Source: Prevotella sp. UBA1104 (lineage in GTDB: Bacteria > Bacteroidota > Bacteroidia > Bacteroidales > Bacteroidaceae). From it: DNA of 30,704 bases. The position numbers and the translations under genes were made by a program. Of the stretch, positions 15,857-23,035 are shown piece by piece. The number at the start of each line of letters is the position of its first letter. Positions within the stretch are counted from its first letter, which is position 1. The stretch covers positions 11,233 to 41,936 of the forward strand of contig DCBP01000023.1 in the NCBI GenBank assembly GCA_002314055.1, written 5' to 3'. A model generated the notes under the pieces. The model worked only from the letters and a program-made list of their open reading frames with translations, made no database searches and was not told where the DNA came from.

Positions 15857-18800
15857 ATGAACAAGAAAATCAAAGCAGTATTAATGCTGGCGGCAGCAGT
15901 ATCGCTAATGCCGGCTTATGCTACCATCGAAGGAAGTCTTGACCCTCCATCGGTAGTGGCACAGTGGAGCAACTCCTCCACTTATCCAAAAGTCATCGAT
16001 ATAAATTTCAGCGACACCACATGGCCTGACACTTGGAAAGGAGAGACGGGAGTTGACTGTCCTGACTTTTCTTCGGGAGGATATGTCAATACTATTATCA
16101 ATGTTCCGGCAAATGGAAGTACAGACATTACATACCCTGTATATTTCCACCACTGCACCTTTGCAAACAAGAATTCATACAATGGTTTCGCAGGAGCTAC
16201 AGCAGCGTTCTGCCGTCAGCACTATCTGGGACAAAACTGGACGGGCAACAGTGCCACGACATACAACAACTGGACTGTTGCCGGTCATACCACGTATCTT
16301 GAAGACAACATACAATACGACTCCAACAACAATCCTATTCACGGCGAGGCTGGCTTCGTACAGATGTGTCGCGATGGAAATGTTAAGGATGCATCTGGAA
16401 AGCCGGTAAGTCAGCACGGTTGGATGGAGATTGACCACATACCGTATGTTGAACGCGTACAGTGGTCGTGGTCGTCTACTTCATGGGGACGCGGCATTAA
16501 ATGCGACTATAAGATAGGCGACGGAGAATGGAAGCCTCTTGTATGGATGGGATCAGAAAAGCATAAAGACGGATACACGGTTTTCTCTGACCAGGGATAT
16601 TTCATGGAGAATGTTATCAATGCCTCTGACGTATCTATCCGCTGGAGAGTATGGGACGGTGAAATCCTAAAAGACCCGGTACAGAAAAATCCTAACGGCG
16701 GCGCCGTATTCACAAAGGGCGAGAACCCTCTACTGTCGCAGCAGGCTCCCCGCGTTCACAAGATTCAGATTTTCGGCAACGAGATTACTGCCGAGCAGGC
16801 TCAGTATGCCAAAGACAACCCTGTGAGCGACGTGGGTGAACTATCCGACCTTGGCGGCGGAAGCGAAGACAAGGGAGAAACGGCTCCGGATGCCAATGCT
16901 CCGGTTGTTACATCCGTTGTGGCGCAAGACGGTACGGGCGACTACACCAAGATTCAGGATGCCATCAACGCCGTGCCTAACGGAGCAAGGGGCATTATCT
17001 ATATCCGTCCAGGCGTATACGACGAGAATCTCTATGCCGGAACGAAGACAAACAAGGATAAGTTTATCTCACTCATCGGCGAGAACAAAGAAACTACGAT
17101 TCTTACATCCGGCGTTGACCGCGGCAGCAGCCACAGTTCTAACACCTACAACGACTGTGCCGCCCTCAACGTGTTTACAAGTCGCTTCTATGCCGAAAAC
17201 CTCACTATCCGCAACACGAGCGGCAACGTGGGACAGGCTGAAGCTCTCTTCACCAACGGCGATGCACATATCTTCAAGAACTGCTTGCTGAGCGGTTATC
17301 AGGACACTTACAAAGCTAACACCGGCTCTCGCGGATATTTCACTAATTGCACCATAGAGGGTGCCACCGACTTTATCTACGACGGCGGCATGGAATGGTT
17401 TGACAACTGCACGCTCCACCTCGTGAAGGGCAGTGGCTATATCACGGCTCCTGCCGAGAGCGGAATGCCTATGACAAAGGTGATGTATCCGGAACTGAGC
17501 CAGTCTACGTTCTATCCCGGTCTCTTCTTCCGCAACTGCACGGTGACGGCTGCCGACGGAGTGGCAAAGGGTGCCTACTCGCTTGGTCGCCCGTGGAAAG
17601 AAGGCTGCGGTTCGATGTTTATCAACTGCACGCTGCCGGATGCCATAAAGGATGCCGGATGGACGGCTTGGGACGGAACGGAAAACAAGTCTTCGCTCTA
17701 TGAATACAAGAGTGTTGATGCCAACGGCAATCTCGTGGACGTGTCGAAGCGTGCCAGCTTCTCGCATCAGGCTACGGACGCCGAGGTGAAGGCTTACATG
17801 AATCCGGAATTCCTCTTCGGCAAATACTCTAAGGTGCCGTTCGACTACGAGAAGATTCTGCGCGGTGCCATCGCCCCGATGAACTTTATCATAACGCCTA
17901 CCGAGATTTCTTGGGAGAGCGACGACAATGCTGCCGGATTTATTATATATAAGGATGGGGAATTCTGCAAATTCACTACTGAGAAGTCGTTTACGAAGTA
18001 TACCGACGACTTGGCTAAATATAGCGTTGCCTCAGTTTCAAAGCAGGGCGTGGTATCTAAGGCTGTTGTTGCCGAGGATGCTATCAAGTTGCCGGCATTC
18101 CCTACTGCCGAGGGCTTCGGTAAATACACTACCGGCGGTCGCGGCGGTAAGGTGGTAAAGGTTACTTCGCTTGCCGACGACGGTACGGCGGGCACCTTGC
18201 GCTGGGCTTTCCAGCAGTATCCGGGCGAACCGATAACTATCGTCTTCACCGTGAGCGGCGACATTCAGCTGAAGAGCGAACTGCGCTTTAAGCGCGACGA
18301 CTGGACACTTGCCGGACAGACAGCTCCTGGCGAGGGTATTCAGATTACTCACAACAAGATTAACATCGGCGGTTCGCAGAACTTTATCGTGAGAAACATC
18401 CGCTTCCGTGCCGGACAGAAGGATTTGGGAGGAAATCTACTTCAGGACCAGGCATTAGGTGCCGAGAACTGTTCTAACTTTATCTTCGACCACTGCTCCT
18501 TCGGATGGTCGATGGAGGAGAACATGAATACTCAAGACAGCCACTTCCTGACCGTGCAGAACAGTATCGTTCACGAGGGTCTCTACAATGCCGGACACCA
18601 TAAGGGTGCACGCGGCTACGGCAGCCAGTGGGGCGGTTCGCCTGCTACTTACTACCGCAACCTGCTTGCCGACAATAATTCGCGCTCTCCGCGTATCAAC
18701 GGTGCACGCGGCGAGGACTACGTGGTGTTCATGGAATATATCAACAACGTGAACTACAACTTCGGTGGCAGCGGTGGATGCTACGGCGGAGAGAACACTG

Positions 18801-19762
18801 CCGACATCACATCATACAACGGCATGAACTCCGGTCATGAATGTAACTTCATAGGCAACTACTACAAGCCGGGACCGGCATCAAACAAGAGTGGCATCGT
18901 GCTTGTGAACTCAAGCTATGCCCGAACTGGTGCCACATCATGGGGACCTGCTAAATGGTATGTCAACGGAAACGTTATCGAGGGTGATGCTGCACGCACT
19001 GCCGACAACTGGAAGGCTATGACGGCTGAGAAATACTCGCTCTCTGATATCCGCGTTGACGAGCGCATCGTGCCGGTACACAACTACTACAAGTATTCCG
19101 TAGCCGGCAACGTGGGCACCTACGACCCGGAGATGTATATGATTTACGACATCGAGACTGGCGAACAGGCTTACCAGACGGTGCTCAACAACGCTGGAAC
19201 CGTAAACCGCGACGCTATAGAGAAGCGTATCGTTGAAGAGGCTCGCACTGGAGTGAACAAATACGGCGGAGCCGCAAAGGGTGCCGGCAAGGGCATCATA
19301 GACACGGAGAACGACTGCGAGGGCTTCATCTCATACTCTACCGACTATACCGTGCCTCAGGATACCGACGGCGACGGAATGCCAGACGAATGGGAGAAGC
19401 AACACGGACTGAACCCGAACGTTGCCGACCAGAACCTTATCAACAACCAGGGTTATACGGCTCTTGAGGTTTATCTCAACAGTTTGATGGGTGAGCAATT
19501 GGAAGACGGATTCCACGTGAACAGCATCAAGACGATAGAGAATGCACCGGCAGTAAGCTACGACAAGGCTGCCGACATGCTCCGCGTCAGCGACAACGCT
19601 ATCGGTTCGCTGCTGAAGATTTACTCCACCGACGGTCGTCTTCTCTCTTCCGAGCAGATCACATCGAAGGCTATCTCTCTCTCAAAGGTTAAGAACAGCA
19701 TCTTCCTCATCCGCATCGACGGCGAGAAGATTGCACCGAGAGTAATGAAGATAAGGAAATAA
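15857..19762 (+). CDS. Secreted CE8 pectin methylesterase / PL1 pectate lyase fusion
   Basis: This 1301-residue protein has a signal peptide to about residue 22. Residues 30-330 form a domain I do not recognise, rich in Trp, Asn and Gly. The CE8 domain (about 353-660) opens with VVAQDGTGDYTKIQDAINAV and carries GYQDTY (about 480), ATDFIYDGG (about 505) and LGRPW (about 576), the conserved catalytic segments. The PL1 domain (about 745-1150) begins AEGFGKYTTGGRGGKV and contains NFIVRNIRFRAG, NFIFDHCSFGWS and NSRSPRINGARG. Then come DTDGDGMPDEWEKQHGLNP and a T9SS-like sorting domain (about 1215-1301). One chain would demethylate homogalacturonan and cleave the product by beta-elimination, probably at the cell surface or outside. 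The gene stands alone, with a terminator downstream. Confidence 0.94.
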   Translation: MNKKIKAVLMLAAAVSLMPAYATIEGSLDPPSVVAQWSNSSTYPKVIDINFSDTTWPDTWKGETGVDCPDFSSGGYVNTIINVPANGSTDITYPVYFHHCTFANKNSYNGFAGATAAFCRQHYLGQNWTGNSATTYNNWTVAGHTTYLEDNIQYDSNNNPIHGEAGFVQMCRDGNVKDASGKPVSQHGWMEIDHIPYVERVQWSWSSTSWGRGIKCDYKIGDGEWKPLVWMGSEKHKDGYTVFSDQGYFMENVINASDVSIRWRVWDGEILKDPVQKNPNGGAVFTKGENPLLSQQAPRVHKIQIFGNEITAEQAQYAKDNPVSDVGELSDLGGGSEDKGETAPDANAPVVTSVVAQDGTGDYTKIQDAINAVPNGARGIIYIRPGVYDENLYAGTKTNKDKFISLIGENKETTILTSGVDRGSSHSSNTYNDCAALNVFTSRFYAENLTIRNTSGNVGQAEALFTNGDAHIFKNCLLSGYQDTYKANTGSRGYFTNCTIEGATDFIYDGGMEWFDNCTLHLVKGSGYITAPAESGMPMTKVMYPELSQSTFYPGLFFRNCTVTAADGVAKGAYSLGRPWKEGCGSMFINCTLPDAIKDAGWTAWDGTENKSSLYEYKSVDANGNLVDVSKRASFSHQATDAEVKAYMNPEFLFGKYSKVPFDYEKILRGAIAPMNFIITPTEISWESDDNAAGFIIYKDGEFCKFTTEKSFTKYTDDLAKYSVASVSKQGVVSKAVVAEDAIKLPAFPTAEGFGKYTTGGRGGKVVKVTSLADDGTAGTLRWAFQQYPGEPITIVFTVSGDIQLKSELRFKRDDWTLAGQTAPGEGIQITHNKINIGGSQNFIVRNIRFRAGQKDLGGNLLQDQALGAENCSNFIFDHCSFGWSMEENMNTQDSHFLTVQNSIVHEGLYNAGHHKGARGYGSQWGGSPATYYRNLLADNNSRSPRINGARGEDYVVFMEYINNVNYNFGGSGGCYGGENTADITSYNGMNSGHECNFIGNYYKPGPASNKSGIVLVNSSYARTGATSWGPAKWYVNGNVIEGDAARTADNWKAMTAEKYSLSDIRVDERIVPVHNYYKYSVAGNVGTYDPEMYMIYDIETGEQAYQTVLNNAGTVNRDAIEKRIVEEARTGVNKYGGAAKGAGKGIIDTENDCEGFISYSTDYTVPQDTDGDGMPDEWEKQHGLNPNVADQNLINNQGYTALEVYLNSLMGEQLEDGFHVNSIKTIENAPAVSYDKAADMLRVSDNAIGSLLKIYSTDGRLLSSEQITSKAISLSKVKNSIFLIRIDGEKIAPRVMKIRK

Positions 19763-19801
19763 AATGAGGCTCAACAGAGCTTTCATATAACAACAAATAA
19801 C

Positions 19802-19844
19802 AAATGCCGCTTATGGAACAATGAAAATTCCATAAGCGGCATTT
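19802..19844. terminator. Bidirectional terminator between convergent genes
   Basis: AAATGCCGCTTATGGAA (19802-19818) and TTCCATAAGCGGCATTT (19828-19844) form a perfect 17-bp stem with a 9-nt loop, between the CE8-PL1 gene and the convergent RlpA-like gene. Confidence 0.88.
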
Positions 19845-19860
19845 ATTGTAAATACGTATT

Positions 19861-20346
19861 CTATTTCTTCTTTCCCTTTCTCCAAGCCGGCGAGTAAGGC
19901 GCATTCTTGCTCTTGCCTTTCTGTCCCTCCGTCACCTCATAGTCAAGCTCCGGCAAGTCAATCTCGTCGTCGTCACGATAAGGAACATTCCGTTCCCTCC
20001 GGTACTTCTCGACCCTCACCATCGCCATGCCCTGCGATATTATGCCGAGTTCCTTGGCTGCGGCATACGAAAGGTCGATAATGCGTCGCGAATGGTTGGA
20101 GCAGCGGTCGGTTACTTCAACCACAACGCTCTTGCCGTTCTTGATGTTTGTTACCCTCAGCAGAGTGCCGAGAGAATACTTGGCATGAGCACAAGTCAGA
20201 CTGTCCCTATGGTATTTGTCGCCGTTGCTCATGCGCCTTCCATGCATCCGGTTAGAGTAATAAGAGGCCATCCCTCTCTGTTGTGCGAGAGAGGGACAGC
20301 CCCATGATGCAATCAATAAAATAAGTATTATGAAGTTTCTTGTCAT
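19861..20346 (-). CDS. RlpA-like secreted double-psi beta-barrel protein
   Basis: This 161-residue protein has a signal peptide (to about SLAQ). The RlpA domain follows: GMASYYSNRMHGRRMSNGDKY, then LTCAHAKYSLGTLLRVTN, then VVVEVTDRC and RRIIDLSYAAAKELGI. The Asp in VTDR is part of the catalytic region of RlpA-type lytic transglycosylases. The usual C-terminal SPOR domain is absent; instead there is a short charged tail. It would act on peptidoglycan in the periplasm, though activity is not certain. The ATG at 20346 gives the signal peptide; a longer in-frame reading runs into gdhA. It lies 8 bp downstream of gdhA and is probably co-transcribed with it. Confidence 0.87.
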   Translation of the reverse strand: MTRNFIILILLIASWGCPSLAQQRGMASYYSNRMHGRRMSNGDKYHRDSLTCAHAKYSLGTLLRVTNIKNGKSVVVEVTDRCSNHSRRIIDLSYAAAKELGIISQGMAMVRVEKYRRERNVPYRDDDEIDLPELDYEVTEGQKGKSKNAPYSPAWRKGKKK

Positions 20347-20354
20347 ATTCTGTT

Positions 20355-21689
20355 TTATACGATTCCCTGAGCCATCATGGCATTGGCAACCTTCATGAAT
20401 CCTGCGATGTTCGCACCCTTCACGTAGTTGATGTAGCCGTCCTCGGTACCGTATTTCACGCACTGGTCGTAGATGTCGCTCATAATCTGGTGTAGACGCT
20501 GGTCAACCTCTGCTTCTGTCCATCCGAGATGGATAGCATTCTGGGTCATCTCCAGACCAGAAGTAGCCACGCCACCGGCATTTACAGCCTTGCCCGGAGC
20601 GAAGAGCTGCTTGGCAGCGATAAACTTGTCAACAGCCTCTGCCGTGCATCCCATGTTTGAAACCTCAGCAACACACAGCGTCTTGTTCTTCAGAAGCATG
20701 TCGGCATCATTGCCGTTCAGCTCGTTCTGGGTAGCGCAAGGCAGAGCGATGTCAACCTTAACCTCCCATGGTTTCTTGCCCGGAACGAATGTAGCCTCCG
20801 GGAATTCCTCAGCGTATGGAGCACAAACATCATTGCCGCTCGCACGAAGCTCCAGCATATAGTCAATCTTCTTGCCGCTGATTCCCTCCGGGTCATAGAT
20901 ATATCCGTCAGGACCAGAGATTGTAACGACCTTTGCTCCAAGCTGTGTAGCTTTAGTTACAGCACCCCAAGCAACATTGCCGAAGCCACTGACAGCTACT
21001 GTCTTGCCCTTGATGTCGATTCCGTGGGTGTTGAGCATCTCGTGAACGAAGTAGAGAGCACCGAATCCTGTTGCCTCCGGACGAATCTTTGAGCCGCCAT
21101 ACTCCAGTCCCTTACCGGTCAGCACGCCTTCCCAACGGTGGGTCAGCTTCTTGTACATGCCGAAGAGATAGCCAATCTCACGACCGCCAACGCCGATGTC
21201 GCCGGCAGGCACATCCTCGTTAGGACCGATGTTACGATAAAGTTCTGTCATGAAAGCCTGGCAGAAGCGCATAACCTCAGCGTCGCTTCTTCCGCGGATA
21301 GAGAAGTCAGAGCCACCCTTTCCGCCGCCCATAGGCAAAGTGGTAAGTGCGTTCTTGAAAGTCTGCTCGAAACCCAAGAACTTCAGAATAGAGAGGTTAA
21401 CAGACGGATGGAATCTCAAGCCGCCTTTATACGGACCGATTGCGCTGTTGAACTGTACGCGGTATCCGAGGTTTACATGCACCTCGCCCTTGTCGTCAAC
21501 CCATGGCACACGGAATGTGATGATACGCTCCGGCTCCACGATGCGCTCGATTATTTTTGCTTTTTCAAACTCTGGATGCTGGTTATATACATCCTTGATG
21601 GAGATAAGAACTTCTTTTACTGCCTGTAAATACTCCAACTCGCCCGGATGCTTCTGCTCCAGCTGTTGCATTATTTTCTCCACTTCCAT
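20355..21689 (-). CDS. gdhA: NADP-type glutamate dehydrogenase
   Basis: This 444-residue protein has the usual length and motifs of hexameric NADP-dependent glutamate dehydrogenase: GPYKGGLRFHP (85-95), the catalytic-lysine segment PMGGGKGGSDF (119-129), PAGDIGVGGREIGY, and the nucleotide-binding GFGNVAWG (about 237). It interconverts 2-oxoglutarate plus ammonium and glutamate and is a main route of ammonium assimilation in Bacteroidales. The ATG at 21689 is used; an ATG six codons later is an alternative. It has a strong promoter 66-97 bp upstream. Its stop codon is 8 bp from the RlpA-like gene. There is no link to the pectin genes. Confidence 0.96.
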   Translation of the reverse strand: MEVEKIMQQLEQKHPGELEYLQAVKEVLISIKDVYNQHPEFEKAKIIERIVEPERIITFRVPWVDDKGEVHVNLGYRVQFNSAIGPYKGGLRFHPSVNLSILKFLGFEQTFKNALTTLPMGGGKGGSDFSIRGRSDAEVMRFCQAFMTELYRNIGPNEDVPAGDIGVGGREIGYLFGMYKKLTHRWEGVLTGKGLEYGGSKIRPEATGFGALYFVHEMLNTHGIDIKGKTVAVSGFGNVAWGAVTKATQLGAKVVTISGPDGYIYDPEGISGKKIDYMLELRASGNDVCAPYAEEFPEATFVPGKKPWEVKVDIALPCATQNELNGNDADMLLKNKTLCVAEVSNMGCTAEAVDKFIAAKQLFAPGKAVNAGGVATSGLEMTQNAIHLGWTEAEVDQRLHQIMSDIYDQCVKYGTEDGYINYVKGANIAGFMKVANAMMAQGIV

Positions 21690-21754
21690 AGTAATGTCTT
21701 TTTAAAAGGTTATATTATATATGTGTTATTGTCAAAGTGATTATTATCACATGG

Positions 21755-21786
21755 CAAATGTAGGCATTATATCGATATCTTCCAAA
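21755..21786 (-). promoter_or_regulatory. Promoter of gdhA
   Basis: Minus-strand TACATTTG (21755-21762) with TTTG (21783-21786) 20 nt upstream; both boxes match the consensus. An inverted repeat GTGAT-TATT-ATCAC (21737-21750) lies just downstream of the -7 box around the expected transcript start and could be an operator. Confidence 0.82.
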
Positions 21787-21891
21787 GAAAATCGGAATTA
21801 TTTTCCTCTTTAACTTTCATTTTGTTAAAAGACAAAGAAAATAAAGGAATTCCGTATCTGTTTTGGTAACTCCGTTTTGCGTTTTACAAAG

Positions 21892-21953
21892 ACTATTCGA
21901 CCTGTATAGCTGAAATGTTGTATCCTTAGCAAGGCTATACGTAAGTGAATAGT
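21892..21953. other. Two-part inverted repeat, possible structured RNA or terminator
   Basis: ACTATTC (21892-21898) pairs with GAATAGT (21947-21953), and inside it GTATAGC (21904-21910) pairs with GCTATAC (21934-21940), separated by internal loops of 5 and 6 nt and closed by a 23-nt loop. It lies between the gdhA promoter and the GTGAGGG repeat element. No T-run follows, so a terminator is not clear. The rest of 21787-21968 shows nothing else. Confidence 0.4.
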
Positions 21954-21968
21954 ACAATAAAAGTTTTC

Positions 21969-22071
21969 GGTGATTTTACCCTCACACCCTCACCAATAGC
22001 CTTGAAAGTACCTGTTTATGGCATTTCAAGGTGTGAGGGTAAGTGTGAGGGGTGTGAGGGTAAGTGTGAGG
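21969..22071 (+). repeat. GTGAGGG repeat element, copy 1
   Basis: A 36-bp core at 21973-22008 (starting ATTTTACCCTCACACC, ending CCTTGAAAG) is identical to the reverse complement of 30508-30543, and similarity continues on both sides. Inside the element, CCCTCACACC-type and GGTGTGAGGG-type arms are complementary, giving a long hairpin. The right half holds a perfect 21-bp tandem duplication (22030-22050 and 22051-22071) made of GTGTGAGGG and AGTGTGAGG. It abuts the stop codon of the lipoprotein gene. Confidence 0.88.
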
Positions 22072-22073
22072 GG

Positions 22074-22907
22074 TCATCTTCTCGTCTCAACACTGAATTC
22101 CTCTGCCTCGCTCCGTGTCCCTCCTGCTTTCTCCGTTGCAAATACCTTGAAGCGGGCTGTGCCGTCTTTCAGCTTGCGGTCGGCTTTCACCATGGCGGTA
22201 TAGCGGATACCTTTGCCCGGGGCAATCTTCTCGATGATGATTGGGGCAGAAACAAAGATATGGCGGTTGCCAGTGGTCTCCACTACTGTCGGTTGCACAT
22301 TATATAGCGAATGGGTGGAGTTGTTGTAAACCTCTACCGTAACCTTGGCGAGTTCGCCCGACGATAGCGTCATGCCATTGCCTACATACCTCACGTTGCG
22401 GATGCTCAGTGCCGGCATACCTGCCTCTTCCATCATCATGGTACCGGAATGAGGTTTACAGTCGCTTTCCGAAGCCTTTGTCGTGTCATTTCCGTCAAAC
22501 GAAATTACGTCGTCGCCACCATTGTTCGGATCGAAACCGCTTGCGTCATTGCCGCCGCCATCATTATAATTGCTGTCGCTGTAAGACTGTTGACTGCTAC
22601 TTTGCTGCTGCTGCGCCTGTGCCATCTGCCGGCGCTGCGCCTTGTATTCATCGTATTTCTGCTGGTTCGCCTTGTCGGCAGCATTGCCGATAATGGCTCC
22701 GGCAGCTGCACCGCCAGCCATACCGACAAGGGTACCGATGTCGCTACCGCGCGGTCCACCGCTGATTCCGCCGATTGCCGAACCGATAATGCTACCCAAC
22801 TGTGCACCGAGGAATCCACCCGATGCCGTATTTTCGTTGCCTACGCCACAACCGGAAAGCATCAGCGAGGCAGCAAGAGTCAATGTTGCTATCTTTTTCA
22901 TCTTCAT
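22074..22907 (-). CDS. Glycine-zipper outer-membrane lipoprotein, unknown function
   Basis: This 277-residue protein has a lipoprotein signal with lipobox LSGC (Cys about 20). Residues 30-80 are a glycine-zipper segment (LGSIIGSAIGGISGG, LVGMAGGAAAGAIIGNAADK), as found in small outer-membrane lipoproteins. A Gln/Ser-rich stretch (about 95-110) and an Asn/Asp/Gly-rich linker follow. The last 110 residues, from MPALSIRNVRYVG, form a beta-rich domain that I do not recognise, possibly immunoglobulin-like. An AGGAGATT ribosome-binding site lies just before the ATG. It probably has an envelope role. It has its own promoter, and its stop codon touches the GTGAGGG repeat element. Confidence 0.8.
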   Translation of the reverse strand: MKMKKIATLTLAASLMLSGCGVGNENTASGGFLGAQLGSIIGSAIGGISGGPRGSDIGTLVGMAGGAAAGAIIGNAADKANQQKYDEYKAQRRQMAQAQQQQSSSQQSYSDSNYNDGGGNDASGFDPNNGGDDVISFDGNDTTKASESDCKPHSGTMMMEEAGMPALSIRNVRYVGNGMTLSSGELAKVTVEVYNNSTHSLYNVQPTVVETTGNRHIFVSAPIIIEKIAPGKGIRYTAMVKADRKLKDGTARFKVFATEKAGGTRSEAEEFSVETRR

Positions 22908-22949
22908 AATCTCCTATTCTTTATGTCTATCATTATAATAAATTGACAG

Positions 22950-22980
22950 CAAAATTAGAAATTATCTTTACATCATGCAA
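22950..22980 (-). promoter_or_regulatory. Promoter of the glycine-zipper lipoprotein gene
   Basis: Minus-strand TAATTTTG (22950-22957), with TTG (22978-22980) 20 nt upstream. The gap 22981-23035 before the regulator's stop codon holds nothing else visible. Confidence 0.7.
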
Positions 22981-23035
22981 GAGGATTATACCATTAGACC
23001 ATTTTTGTGTACTTATCCCCTATAGCTTCTCTAAA

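Noticed and set aside
20347..20463. Upstream extension of the RlpA-like gene
   Set aside because: It overlaps the end of gdhA in another frame and destroys the signal peptide that begins at 20346.
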